Shown: positions 46,185 to 57,413 of the stretch, in pieces
How positions within the stretch are numbered: the first letter of the stretch is position 1
Layout: each line of letters starts with the position of its first letter
Source: Flectonema sp. DT1601
Lineage: Eukaryota; Euglenozoa; Diplonemea; Diplonemida; Diplonemidae
NCBI GenBank assembly: GCA_964019425.1
Contig: OZ025783.1
Span: 992,001-1,056,000 of the forward strand
Length of the DNA: 64,000 nucleotides
Direction of reading: 5' to 3'
Position numbers and translations under genes: made by a program
The notes under the pieces: generated by a model
The model's database searches: none
Seen by the model: only the letters and a program-made list of their open reading frames with translations
What the model was told of the DNA's origin: nothing

Positions 46185-49182
46185 TTATTTTAATTCTTGT
46201 AGTCGGTTCATGCACCTTTCCATTGATTGTCCCTGTTGAGGTTTTTTATTTGCATTTAAGGAGATCAAAGAGAGGTGTGAAAATAATAAAAGGGTCGACA
46301 ATAAACATACCGTGTTATAATACACGTCTACGACTATTACTGGATCAAAGTCGGGGAATTCCTCAAGAAGCAAATTTATGTCATCTTCCGCACTCCTAAC
46401 AGTTGACGCACTACGAGGCTTCGAAGGCTCCTCTGTTAGCAATGCAGTAAGTGCACCGGGTTTACTGTTTTAGGTTATGATTAGACAAAAAACATACAAA
46501 ACAGCAAAAAGAACCCCCTTGTAAGTACCTCATTTGTAAATAGTACGAACGAACATTCTTCTTACCTTTGTAAGAAGGGGATTGTTTGGTATTGAAACAA
46601 GAAACATACTTTTCAGAGAAATTAGCCTGAGAGCAGTAGATCTTAGTTATTTTGTTTTGAATTGAACGGGCTTCGAATTGCTTGCGGGCTATGTCTAAGA
46701 GCGCTCTATGGAATTGGCTGGGATTGATTGACCCGGAGCGAAGCCCTTGATCAAGAGCACGAAGAGCGTCTTCAAAGGCATTGTCCAGAGCCCAGTATTC
46801 GAGACATTGCTGACCAAGTGGACAATCTGGTTGAATTAAATCCATGTAAGTCTCTCCGTTATCGCGGATGAAATTCTGCGCTCTTTCCTCAGCTAATTGA
46901 GCATCTCGTACAGCTTCGTCTACTCCCGGCACTGCTTTAACAAAAGCTTCATATTTCTCTTTAAACATAGCCGTCTCTTCTCGTACTATCTCTTTTCTAC
47001 CATTTTCCCAATCATTCAAACGAGTAGCAGAAGTCTGTTTTGCATCCGCTAAGTCCTTAGCGACTCTCGGTCGTAGCAGTGCTAACAACTCCTGGCGTTC
47101 CTTTTCATTGTTTTCATCATCGCCACCATCTGCTTGTCGAGGATAGAGGTCAGTAAAACCTTTTGGCTTCTGTTTTTGTTCAGCAATATTATTATTGATC
47201 GTGGCGTTGCACCTGTTGTTACTACTACCCTCCGGTGAAAATAGTACATGCAATGGGCCCGACGCGATTGGAGAACCCACTCCCGACTCTCCAAATGATG
47301 AGAAGGTGCCGAGTGGAGATGAAATATTAGTAGCAGCCATTGGATCAACAGGTAAGAACGCTCTTGATGAACCACTCGCAGCATTCGGTGAGTTTGCTGC
47401 TAGAGACTGTGCACTGACTGGGGAAGAGACATCAACTGCCCGATTTGGAGTGTTATTTGGTAGAAAGGTTGACGGCATTTGATTATTGCCCATCTGATTA
47501 TTGCCTTCTACTATCGCATTAGGTACATGAACGTCAGGTTGCTGTGTTGTAGGAGCTATTGGATGCGCCACAGGTGGGTCAGTTTTGTTCGCGCCAACCG
47601 AAGCTGAGACCTCCGCACCATTGTTTGGTAGAAAGGCTGACGGCAATCCACCTATCTGAGTGTTACCTTCTACTACTGCACTAGGAACGTGAACATCAGG
47701 TTGCTGTGTAGTAGGAGCCCCTATTGGGAGCGCTGCAGGTTGTCCATTTTTGATTGCACTACCAACTGAAGTCGCCTGACCCGCACCGTCATTTGGGAGA
47801 AAGGCTGATGGCATTCCGCGGACTGCTATCGACTCAGGAACATGTTCTGATTGTTGTGTAGATGGCGTTGATATTGGGATCATTGCAGGAGTTTCGTTTA
47901 CTCTCATCTGCAAGTCATCCGCATCAGGATCTACGTCTGCTACGGTTTCAACAGGAAGAAATGCTTGTGGCATCTCAAACTGTTCATGACTTGCTGGAGG
48001 GTTCTGAGAAGTTGAATTGATATTCTCTGCAGACAGGTTGGGAACATCAGTAACGATATCGAGATCCCGAAGTTGTAATTCAAGCTGAGAAGTGTCTGTG
48101 AGATTGGCAGTAGTGTCTGAAACACTGAAAGCCTGAGAGTTTGGAGAAGCCTTTTGTGAATTTGACTCGACTTCTACTATCGGATCATCAGTTTGCACAT
48201 CAAGTTCCCGTAGCTGTTGTTCTAATTGAGAAGTTTTAGTAACGAGATCTTCAGGTGTTGAATCACTTCTCCAAATATCTGCCGCTGGAACTTCTGCCGT
48301 GTTCGGAACAGTTTCTTCAGAAACAACGAGATCATCAGTCGCAATGTTGAGTTCCTTAAGTTGTTGTTCTAACTGAGAGATACTGGGAGACGTGTTTTGA
48401 GGATTCTCACTCACAGCTGACTGAGGAACTTCAGTAGGAAGGTTGAGTTCTTGAAGTTGTTGTTCTAGCTGTGAAGTTGTGGGAGACGGTTGAAGATCTG
48501 CATTAATTTGTTCCTCTGTGTGAGGCTGACAAACCTCAGCGGGGAGTTGGAGATCAGGTTGTTGTTCCAACTGAGAAGGGGGAGAAACACGACCATCAGA
48601 TGGCAGGCCAGGTGTTGAGATTATAGGAGATGATTGCTGATCAGTAGTATTAACTGATGGTTGTATTTCCTTCTCATTAACAGCAGCTATCACTGCAGGT
48701 TGCGGTACTTCAACAGGCTGACCTGATGCAGATGTCGACTCCCCAACAGGTGTGATAGGTATATTTTCAGAACAGCTCAATAAGATGTCAGAAAACAATG
48801 AAATTAGAGACCTCTCACTATCAGCTGCGGACGACCACTGAGACAACGTACCAACCGCAGCGGAGCAAAAAACGCCATTTGCCTGGACTATGGGAGAATT
48901 ACCTACAATTTTGTAACCTTCTGGAGTGACAACTCTACAATAAGGAGCTGACAGTGGATAATCAGGTTTTAAAACAACTCCCACAGGTATTTCATAAAGA
49001 TCAATATCATCCGATACCAACAACGCTCCCTCGATGGTTACTAATTTTAAACCGACCTGTGCAGCAGATTTCTTAGCCACCGCTTTCAATATGTCTGCAA
49101 AGGCCTCATGCGATAGCAGATTATTAATATCACTCTGAACTCTTTCTTTGTTACTATACGAGACAAGTTCTGCTATCTCCAT
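46185..49182 (-). CDS. TSG101: TSG101/VPS23 ESCRT-I subunit with extra C-terminal CUE-like domain (3 exons)
   Basis: Endosomal sorting factor that binds ubiquitinated cargo and builds ESCRT-I. Exons 49182-46566, 46432-46311 and 46232-46185 give 928 residues; introns are 133 nt (GTAAGA donor) and 78 nt (GTATGT donor). The N-terminal UEV domain is at ~5-140 (DLYEIPVGVVLKPDYPLSAP, VQANGVFCSAA), an inactive E2 fold. A long disordered linker follows with five SQLEQQL-type repeats and five FLP repeats. A coiled coil (~695-770) leads to the Vps23 steadiness box at ~795-845 (NAFEDALRALDQGL, FHRALLDIARKQFEARSIQ). The last ~41 residues, from exons 2 and 3, read LLLEEFPDFDPVIVVDVYYN then TGQSMERCMNRLQEL, a good CUE pattern. 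UEV and steadiness box are firm (0.9); the CUE exons rest on splice sites and frame (~0.65). The ATG at 49182 is preferred over 49269 because it begins just before the UEV fold. Confidence 0.87.
47350..47973 (-). repeat. Five-copy (P)SAFLPN repeat in TSG101
   Basis: Units coding MPQAFLPVE, MPSAFLPNDGA, LPSAFLPNNGA, MPSTFLPNN and SSRAFLPVD, several with a shared upstream block (TTQQPDVHVP). The middle copies are similar enough at the DNA level to suggest recent duplication. Confidence 0.85.
48055..48576 (-). repeat. Five-copy SQLEQQL(x)EL protein repeat in TSG101
   Basis: Degenerate tandem repeats coding SQLEQQPDLQLPAEV, SQLEQQLQELNLPTEV, SQLEQQLKELNIATDD, SQLEQQLRELDVQTDD and SQLELQLRDLDIVTDV, separated by 20-40 disordered residues. 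Each core could form a short amphipathic helix, so they may be repeated peptide ligands. Confidence 0.85.
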
Positions 49183-50598
49183 GTTTACGATATTTTTATT
49201 ATGTTTTCCTTTATTAGGTTTCTCACTGGTTGCCCCCTCCCACCTAATTGCAGAGGATACAATAAACATAAATATACATTACACCCAACGGATGTTTAAG
49301 TGAACGTAAATTGATTTAGTACGCACCGGTCTCATGGTTCGTAGCTTCACTACCTTTGAATAAAAAATAGATTATATAAAAATCTTAGAAAATAGAATCT
49401 TGACAGAGACATCTTCGACAGGACTACTACGGATTCGCTTTTTTTTTTTTTTTTTTTTTCCGCTAAAGAAATAGTGCCATACAACGAGCGGGGAGCGTAG
49501 GGTGGACAGCTTGCAGTAAAATGAGAACCATAAAGTGAAACATGTGAAACAGCCAACAAGAAAAAAAGTGACCGCGGATCTCGTATCGCAACTGAAAAGA
49601 AAAGAAAAATCAAATAAAAAAACTGACAGCTGTTGTCAAGTCAATCATGTGGATGACAAAGACAGGAGTGTAGAGCACTTCGCAAAACTACGGTGTTTTA
49701 AAACTGATAAAAACACGTGATTTCATTACGAAATAAAATTCAGGGGGGTTTCTGCCCTGCCTCATATACAAGACACACACCTCTTCATTGACTATAGAAA
49801 TATAAAACTTTTAATTAGAGTTCTCTACAACAACAAAAGCACATCAGGATTTGGTTGTGAAACCGTCATCCGGTCTAACTGTGAGAAAGGATTGTGCTAA
49901 TTGCCTCAGCATCAAGTTTTGACTGTTGACGCCGGTAATATTTTTGAGATAATTAAAACAACAACAGAACGGAAGGAATATTTTTAAAAAAACCGGTTAA
50001 AGGTAATTGCTTACCTCTAGAATCGGCAAGCTACGCTGTCAACCCTTTTCATTTTATTTTTTTTTTATCATATTTAGCCTGACAGTTGTTTTTTGCTTGC
50101 CTGTACCAAAATATTGATTATTTGAACGTGTCCCTTTTTGTTTGTGTGCACGAAACTTTAACTCAATATGCTTGTCCTCCAACAGAACCGGTCGAGGACT
50201 AAAGGGAAAAAAAAGGAGAGAAGGGGAAAATAAAACAGTTCGAGTTGACGTATTCTTCTCAGAAGGAGGAGGGAAGGAAAAAAAAAAAAGAGAAAAAAAA
50301 GAAAAAAAAAAGAGGAAAAACAGAAATCACACGTACCCAGCCATGGCCGCTAAGCGCAGTTTTCATGTAACGGCATAATGAACATTGGGAGGAATATTGA
50401 TGTCCCCCCCCCTGTTATTATTATTATTTTTTTCTTTTTGGAAAAAGTATTAACTTGTGACACAGGTCATTCAAATATCAGAGAGAGAAGATATGGACAA
50501 AGGGGAAAAGAATGAATAAATAAAGACAATAACGGATAGCTAGTTTTACGAAATGGCTGAGGGCCACACTCTGAGAAAGACTTCCTTCCGCAGGGCAC

Positions 50599-50633
<35 letters not shown>

Positions 50634-51014
50634 AATTTTTTTATTTCACTAGTAATTTTATCTTATCATTATTCAAGAAAAAATCTTCCACAATTGAGGG
50701 AGGGGATCGCTCGGCAAGAGAGGCAATAAGGGGTGCTGCTCGGATTTCTTTTTTTTTTTTTTTTTTTTCCCCATTTTTTATTTCGTTCTTAGGATAAAGG
50801 TATGCTTATAAATGATAGCAAGTAATGAGTTTTGGGGGATTTAACAAGTATGATTTTCAGCAATGTTAATGTAGTCACCAAACCAGTGCTTGTTTTTCTC
50901 CCCGTCCTCAATCTGACTTTTATTATTTTTTTAATTTTTTCTTCATTTTTCTGATGACTAAACTGCCGCCACTCCGGGTTTGGGAGGCAACGTTCTTAAC
51001 GTTTTGTGTGTGTG

Positions 51015-51045
<31 letters not shown>

Positions 51046-52326
51046 ATAAAATTATCCCTTTCTGTTTTCGTTAATTCTGTTCTTTTTTTTCTTCCCTAAA
51101 TACAAACGTCAGCATTTATGTCTGGAGGCGCAAAATTTCAGTTTCCGGGTTGGAAACAGCTTTGATTTCACCCCATGAGCAACGAGAAAATATTGGTGGG
51201 AGGGGAGGAGCACACCCGACTACGGCGAGGACATAGTTTCTAAGTGAAAATTTTTTCAACGTTTTTTTTTTTTTTTTTTTTCTTTTTTCTTCCATGTCAA
51301 GCAAAAAGGGATTAACCTTACGTTTTAAGCATTAGCTGGCTATAGTGTAAAACGTTTCTGTGGATATACACCACCTGATAGGACCACTTGGTCCTCGAAT
51401 TAGCGTAATAATTGGCCGCACAGCGCAACCACTAACAGAACTTTAGTAAAAAAAGAAAGAACAAAAAAAAAAAAAGGACAAATTGCTTTTCTTGTTACGA
51501 CACGGTTGTCCAAGCAACATAAAACTTAAAATGGATAAATACATCCGCTGTCACTGCTGCGACATGCTGGGGTACATCCAGGCAAAGAAACTTGCAGGCA
51601 AAAAGATTTAAAAAAAAAAAAGAAATGCACCTGTTTTATTACACTGGCCTTAAAAATACTTGCTTTCTATACAGCGCAGTGGTAAATTGAAAATAATAGC
51701 AGTCAAGAACACACCATCCCTACACCCGTTTTTTATCAGCTTCAAAAAAAAAGCCTTCAAACGCCGAGGGGGGGTAAATTTTTTGACTTAAAACGCCTTA
51801 GCAAAAGTTCTTTAAATAAAAATAAAATATAAAATAAAAAAGGGGTGTAAAAATATAACGTTATGGTTGACTGGTTTGCTCTTCATCTTATTGAGCTCGT
51901 TTTGTATGCTAACTAAATACACACTATGATCAAAATATGACACAAGGTATATATAGAATCGTTGCAAATCAACAGATATAAGAAAGGAGGGAAGGGAGAG
52001 GAGGGGGAAGGAATTAAGCGGAGGAGCTTGCAGGAAAAGCTTTTTTTTGATAGCCCCGTCCACTGATCGAGTTGCTGAAGGATAAAAAAAGATCAACATC
52101 GATTTGGTTTTGCCAGGATGATTTTTTATAACCCGCATAAGAATTAATTTGATATCCTTAAATACAAAGATCTTGTAGTCGAATGACAACATACAAGTAA
52201 GACAAGCAATAGTATATCCTTATCCCTTATCTTAGTACTACACAGAGAGGGTAGACAGTACCCAAGGCGAGCATAATTTCCTCAAAAACTCTACAAAGGT
52301 CCTTTGTCAGAAACCTTAGGAAATCT
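49183..52326. other. 3.1-kb gene-poor block rich in homopolymers
   Basis: Between the TSG101 start and the CCCH gene stop. It has T21 near 49439, T30 at 50600-50629, T18 near 50752, T29 at 51015-51043 and T18 near 51262, with purine-rich patches near 50200-50320. Part is probably the 3' UTR of the CCCH gene: the minus ORF at 51812-52192 is Leu/Phe/Ile-rich and unlike a domain. No RNA gene was recognised. Confidence 0.55.
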
Positions 52327-54183
52327 TCACGGATGAGGCTGAGGATGTGCCCCATAAGGAGAATGAACATTATGATGTGTTGGAGGGTACTGAACAGGTG
52401 GTGGAGGCTGACGGATATCAGAAAACGAATCTATTGGATGACCTAACTCTGCTGGGTCACCAGTTGGTGGAGGACCAGTCAGCATTTCTGAAACATGCTG
52501 AGGGGAGAAGTAAAGGGGATGAGGCTGTTGGATAGGACCTCCACGTCTTTCGTATTCTGACCAAGTCTGTGGTAGATACATATTTTGGTGTGGTGGCATT
52601 GGAATCCCAGGTGGAGGAACACCAGCTGCTGTAACGGCTGCTAGTGGAGGGTGTTGATGATAAGATGGCGTATGTAAAGAAGGCTGGGTATGTAATGAAG
52701 GAGGGTTAATGCTATTCACTGACAACGTACTCGATGCTGTCATCAACTGATGAGGATCATGAAAAGAAGATGTTGTTTGCAATCCCGACATCGCTACCTG
52801 TTTCTCAATCATAACATCCTTTGCTTGAGGAGATAATGGTGGAGTTGCTGGCTCAGAATCAACATCAGCAATATTCTTCAATCCATCAGGTACTACCTGC
52901 ATCTGTGATGGAGGTGGAGGTTGTGTTCCATAAACACCAGTTGGAATCATATTATTCATATCAGGATGTCCATTCGGATCTCTTCCTTTTATCATTCCAG
53001 TTGGTACACCAACAGCTGTTGCTCCTGGATATCTTTTCTGTGCCTGCAATGGAAGTAATTCCCTTGGAACTGGTCCTTCTTGTGTTACTAAAGGAATAGC
53101 AAATGTTTCATTAATTGAATTATTAAGAGGCATACCCGTCACCGTTACACCGTCTTGGTGACCGTGAGGATGACCCATGCTGGGGGATAGTCTTGGGTCG
53201 TGCGGGTTCATTTTCTCGACAGGTTTTAACTTTCCACTAGGAAGTATCTGCAGACCCGGAAGTGAAGGTAGAGAAGTAATGCTCAAATTAACACAACTTC
53301 CATATATCGCATAGAACTCTCGGCAGATGTGTAAGTTGGCACATTCTCTACCCCACTGACACCTCTTTTCTTGATGTAGTCTGCAGACTCTATTACAAGC
53401 AAATGCCAGAGTGGTAGGTGACGTCATTAATCCACGAAGTCCCTTTGTAGTCATCAATCTATCAAGTGGAAGTGGACACCGTTGATTGTTTTTATTTATC
53501 ATAAAAACCTTTCCCTTATAATCAACTGTGTGATCTGTACCGTGAAATGGACAACAGGGTTTGTTTGGTTCAATAATGAATTTTAAGAAAGCTCTGTCAG
53601 GATGGATTTTAGAACATGACTCTCCCTGTGGACAGATAACACCTTGAATAATTGAAGAACAGATGTGAACTTCTGAGGATAATCCAGTTTGTTCTTGTTG
53701 TTGAAAGAACACTCGTCTTCCAACAGTTTCTTCTGTTTTTAAATATGGAATCACAATACGCGATTGAGCATTTGTTGGCTCGACTACAACTACCTCAACA
53801 GCTCTCTGATGAGCAAGTGGTTCATCATTAACTGGATTCTCAACACAGCTGCCGTCATTTAGATGTTTAGATCTGAGTTCTTTAACGAGGTCTCTGTTAG
53901 CATGGATTTGATTACATCTTCCGTGACTCTTACATCTTCCTTTTTGATATAACATACACAAGTATGAGTCTCTCTTTGTTCCAATGTTATTAATGTAAGC
54001 AACTCTACCGTTTGTTGCTTCAGTTTGAGAGAACATGATAGGAACTTTCTGACGTGTTGCAGGATCAACGACCATCATAATAGTGTCAGGGTCGAGGATT
54101 AAATCATTTGGACTTTGAACTGGCTGTCCTCTATTTCCCATATCGTATTGGGGACCACCAACTCCCCTCCCCTTCTTGCCCAT
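52327..54183 (-). CDS. Triple CCCH zinc-finger RNA-binding protein
   Basis: 618 residues, probably a post-transcriptional regulator. Three CCCH fingers: CMLYQKGRCKSHGRCNQIH at ~77-95 (C-x7-C-x5-C-x3-H), CSSIIQGVICPQGESCSKIH at ~175-194 (C-x8-C-x5-C-x3-H) and CRLHQEKRCQWGRECANLH at ~268-286 (C-x7-C-x5-C-x3-H). A conserved-looking block between fingers two and three includes CCPFHGTDHTVDYKGKVFMI. The C-terminal half is disordered and Pro/His/Gln-rich (PPPPSQMQ, IPMPPHQNMYLP, QPPPPVQYPP), typical of granule or translation-factor binding regions. From memory, finger three followed by ICREF is reminiscent of kinetoplastid ZC3H proteins; this is a weak hint about the organism. No intron is seen. 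Confidence 0.88.
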   Translation of the reverse strand: MGKKGRGVGGPQYDMGNRGQPVQSPNDLILDPDTIMMVVDPATRQKVPIMFSQTEATNGRVAYINNIGTKRDSYLCMLYQKGRCKSHGRCNQIHANRDLVKELRSKHLNDGSCVENPVNDEPLAHQRAVEVVVVEPTNAQSRIVIPYLKTEETVGRRVFFQQQEQTGLSSEVHICSSIIQGVICPQGESCSKIHPDRAFLKFIIEPNKPCCPFHGTDHTVDYKGKVFMINKNNQRCPLPLDRLMTTKGLRGLMTSPTTLAFACNRVCRLHQEKRCQWGRECANLHICREFYAIYGSCVNLSITSLPSLPGLQILPSGKLKPVEKMNPHDPRLSPSMGHPHGHQDGVTVTGMPLNNSINETFAIPLVTQEGPVPRELLPLQAQKRYPGATAVGVPTGMIKGRDPNGHPDMNNMIPTGVYGTQPPPPSQMQVVPDGLKNIADVDSEPATPPLSPQAKDVMIEKQVAMSGLQTTSSFHDPHQLMTASSTLSVNSINPPSLHTQPSLHTPSYHQHPPLAAVTAAGVPPPGIPMPPHQNMYLPQTWSEYERRGGPIQQPHPLYFSPQHVSEMLTGPPPTGDPAELGHPIDSFSDIRQPPPPVQYPPTHHNVHSPYGAHPQPHP

Positions 54184-54411
54184 TTTAACTGTGTGGGGAA
54201 TCCTGAACTGGAAGAAATAATTAACATGTTAAATACTTTGATAAACTTATCCTTCCTTTGAGCTCCATTTGACATTTTGTGTAGAATCTGAATTGTACTA
54301 AACATTTGAAGATTGGACTACCGCGTTCTGAAGAGTTTCTAAATAATATTTCTGCTTTTTCAAGTTGTTGTAGCCGACGGCTTTAACAACTTTAAGTCTA
54401 GTCCTCATTTG

Positions 54412-56739
54412 TTAAACTCTTTTAGTAAATCTTTGATAGGAAGTATAAGTTTTTAGATTACCTGTTCCTTTATATTCAGCGATGATGTCATCTGTTTCGT
54501 CTTCGAACATCCGCATGGCTTTCCAAGACCATGTTCCGCAAACACCTTCTTCACCTGCTTCTCTAAAGAGAGTTTGACTTTGTGTTACTTCGTTAATTAG
54601 AATCCTCTCAAAACCCCCCAACACAGTTATCGACATTGAATATACTAATCGAACACGAGAAGCTTGTAGCATAGTAGCTATTCCACCATCTCCTGCATTG
54701 TTCCATAGGTTGGATCTAACTTGGTGGGTATCACCTAGTTTTCGTATCAGTGTAGAGAATTGAACCCATGGATGATTACCAATAACAGATAATAAGAAAT
54801 CATGTCTTCTTCCACCATATGAATATGAAAAAGCCGGAAATAGTGTCTTGTGGTCTGCAACCATTGAACTTAAAGCTTTATTCCAGGGAGGCTTCCCGTC
54901 TTGTAGACGGTTGCTGTCAAGCATGTTGCCACTGCTGACGATACGCTCCCATGATACTTCTTGTTTTGTATAACCAGAAGTAGGAGACATGTCTTCAATA
55001 TCAGGTAAACCTCTTCCTGTTTCAACTATCCCACAGATGATATCCATCTTGTGGTGGAGTTCTTTAGAGATTCCTCCTCCTCCTCGCAAGTTTCTAAACC
55101 AGGTCCTTACCTTTTCGTCTACCACTGGAGGGCGTACTTCTCTGTTATAATCGACATTGTCTTCTAGACTGTTCTTATTATTAATGTCTCTTATATCACT
55201 TTTTATCAAATCGAATTCCCCTTCGTCATTATCTGTAGAGCAGAGAAGAGTATCGGATGTAGTAGTGTCGGTAATAACTTCAGGGGTTGCGGTATTGTTC
55301 TCTCTAGTAAGTCTTTTTCGCTTGTGAAGTGGAATGAGAATGTTCTGAGGAATGCCTTCAATAATAGACATTCCCTCGGTAGCTTTTGGTGTTTGAATGT
55401 TACGGTCAACACTGGTACAATCCAGTTCGGATCCCTCTTTGTTATTTTTTTCTGCTGATGAGGCTTTTTTAGACACCGGACGAACTATAGTTTCAGAAAG
55501 AGGGGTCGGACGGCTTTCCTGCTGTGCTACTCGACTGACTTCATTGATGAGACGTTCGAGTTGATTCTTTGGAATATTTCGGGTATCGAGATGTTCTAAA
55601 ACAGAACCTAAAGAAGGGACATTATTACATTCAGATGCAGACTTTAACACATGCTGTAGATACAGCATCCACAGCTTATCACAATGGTCTTGTGCCTGTT
55701 CTCGTCGATTAAGGTGTTTTGGTGCAGCATATTTCATTACCGCAGATGCCTCTTGGGGAAGGTTGTTCGAGAAACACCTGCTAATGTGTATTCTGAAATG
55801 GCGATAACTGAGAGAGTGTTCATCCAACGCACGCATAAATATATGCTTTGCGATATAAAAATCTGTCGTAGACGTACCCAAAGCATACCATGAAGTAGCA
55901 GAAACTCTTGTTGATAGATCAGGTTCTATTTTTAATGCTTCCTCAAGTAACTTTTCTGATGAAAAAGCTACTGTTCTTGAACCAGTTGCTAAACGAGGCC
56001 AATCAGGGAAAGAAATCTTGCTCTGGATCTCTTTCATCGAAATCCGTGCTTGCGGACACATTTGTAAATTAGTTAAGTGAATAGAATGTCTCAAAGCTGT
56101 GAAGAACACCAACGCAGCTCTAAAGTCCTTCAAAACTGCTGCATAGTGTAGTAATGCCCTAAACAGAGCACTTGATGTTTCTGTTGCGTGAACTGGTTGT
56201 AGTTTTACTTTGTGTGTGAATATATCTGAACGGAGTCTTCTATAGATTTCAATTGGACATTCAGTAAGATGTTTATTAATATCATTAAAGCTATGAAGAT
56301 AACAAAGACTACTGAGGAATGTTATCCTACACTTGACAGTGTATGTAAAATTCGGTTGCTTCGACAGTTCAGACGCTTCTTCTAAAAAACCAGTCTTACA
56401 AAGGTACGTAAAGAATAATTCATTTGTGTCTTGCAATTCAATAGGATCCAACTTGCTGTCTTGTAATATTTTTTTAAATAGTTTAATACCAGGGATGGCA
56501 TCTGATCTTTCTGAGTAGTCCTCACTTCGATATCCTCTGACTCGTTCTCGGCATTCATTTATTAATTTGAACCTGAGAGTTCTATCTATCGGAGCGTTAT
56601 CTCTCATCATAGACTTGTATATAACATATGGATGTTTACCTCCTCGACCTTCAATTCGGATGTTTCCCTTTTTATCGTACCACTCGATCCATCTCGAGTT
56701 TGCGGATGACCATAAGTGTGTTGTTGATCTTCGCAGCAT
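54412..56739 (-). CDS. Large helical protein, probably mitochondrial, unknown function
   Basis: 775 residues, not recognised. The N-terminus MLRRSTTHLWSSANSR is basic, hydroxylated and free of acids, as in mitochondrial targeting peptides. Residues ~40-390 are alpha-helical with repeated Leu/Ala/Phe pairs (TYLCKTGFLEEASELS, LHYAAVLKDFRAALVFFTAL, DFYIAKHIFMRALDEHSL), resembling a helical-repeat (PPR/TPR-like) solenoid without clear 35-residue periodicity. Residues ~400-520 are disordered and charged. A conserved-looking C-terminal domain follows (VRTWFRNLRGGGGISKELHH, YSYGGRRHDFLLSVIGNHPW, GTWSWKAMRMFED). A mitochondrial RNA-processing or ribosomal role is a guess. Confidence 0.75.
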   Translation of the reverse strand: MLRRSTTHLWSSANSRWIEWYDKKGNIRIEGRGGKHPYVIYKSMMRDNAPIDRTLRFKLINECRERVRGYRSEDYSERSDAIPGIKLFKKILQDSKLDPIELQDTNELFFTYLCKTGFLEEASELSKQPNFTYTVKCRITFLSSLCYLHSFNDINKHLTECPIEIYRRLRSDIFTHKVKLQPVHATETSSALFRALLHYAAVLKDFRAALVFFTALRHSIHLTNLQMCPQARISMKEIQSKISFPDWPRLATGSRTVAFSSEKLLEEALKIEPDLSTRVSATSWYALGTSTTDFYIAKHIFMRALDEHSLSYRHFRIHISRCFSNNLPQEASAVMKYAAPKHLNRREQAQDHCDKLWMLYLQHVLKSASECNNVPSLGSVLEHLDTRNIPKNQLERLINEVSRVAQQESRPTPLSETIVRPVSKKASSAEKNNKEGSELDCTSVDRNIQTPKATEGMSIIEGIPQNILIPLHKRKRLTRENNTATPEVITDTTTSDTLLCSTDNDEGEFDLIKSDIRDINNKNSLEDNVDYNREVRPPVVDEKVRTWFRNLRGGGGISKELHHKMDIICGIVETGRGLPDIEDMSPTSGYTKQEVSWERIVSSGNMLDSNRLQDGKPPWNKALSSMVADHKTLFPAFSYSYGGRRHDFLLSVIGNHPWVQFSTLIRKLGDTHQVRSNLWNNAGDGGIATMLQASRVRLVYSMSITVLGGFERILINEVTQSQTLFREAGEEGVCGTWSWKAMRMFEDETDDIIAEYKGTGNLKTYTSYQRFTKRV

Positions 56740-56990
56740 TACGAGTTAGCTGTTGGGTTAGATGGGAATTACTTCATGGTATTTTATACTTTACCAAATC
56801 CTGTTTAAAAAAAAATTGAAATATTATTTTTTTACACAAAGAGACAACACATAACTGAATCATTGAAACAGATCTAAAATATGGTGACGGAAGTCACTCA
56901 CAAAGTAATAAACAATAATATTATGATATTTCCATTTTCCTTCCCCTTTCCCTGGTGCATTCGACAACTTGACACAGAAACTGCCCCGTA

Positions 56991-57413
56991 TTAATAAGAG
57001 CTGCTTTGCGCTAGTGACATTACAGCCGTGTGAGCCGATCCTTGAGGGAGGAGATGAACTTTTAGCGTGTCATTTATTTTCGATTTTATCCTTTTCGCGT
57101 CATCTGCTGCAGTAATGTAGAGCAGCTTCTCAAGACCACGTAACCACTCGTCTTCTATACGAGCTCGGTTTCGAGTGTGCTCGTTGACAACGACCTTCCT
57201 CTCCGACTCCATTACGCGTTCAGCGTATTGGACAACTTTTCTCCTTTCACTGATTTCACGAAGGAGAGAGTCGACGAGTTGCAGCATTTTGTTGTTGAGA
57301 TGCTGCAGCTCGGTCGTTTCTGTTTTTATAAATTGCCCCCTTCCCTTTGCCTCCGACTTTTGTAAATGGATAAAGGCATTCGGATGCGGTGCAATGGGAC
57401 CAGAGCTGAGCAT
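56991..57413 (-). CDS. Small coiled-coil protein, unknown function
   Basis: 140 residues, not recognised. The centre (about 25-115) is heptad-like: LQHLNNKMLQLVDSLLREIS, then ERRKVVQYAERVMESERKVV. The tail is short and Ser-rich. The length and single long helix resemble subunits of small tethering or cytoskeletal complexes, but I cannot assign it. A run of CAG acceptor-like sites lies just before the ATG. Orientation agrees with its neighbours. Confidence 0.65.
   Translation of the reverse strand: MLSSGPIAPHPNAFIHLQKSEAKGRGQFIKTETTELQHLNNKMLQLVDSLLREISERRKVVQYAERVMESERKVVVNEHTRNRARIEDEWLRGLEKLLYITAADDAKRIKSKINDTLKVHLLPQGSAHTAVMSLAQSSSY

Noticed and set aside
51812-52192. 126-residue minus ORF downstream of the CCCH gene
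   Set aside because: Composition is dominated by Leu, Ile, Phe and Lys, with no motif; more likely 3' UTR.
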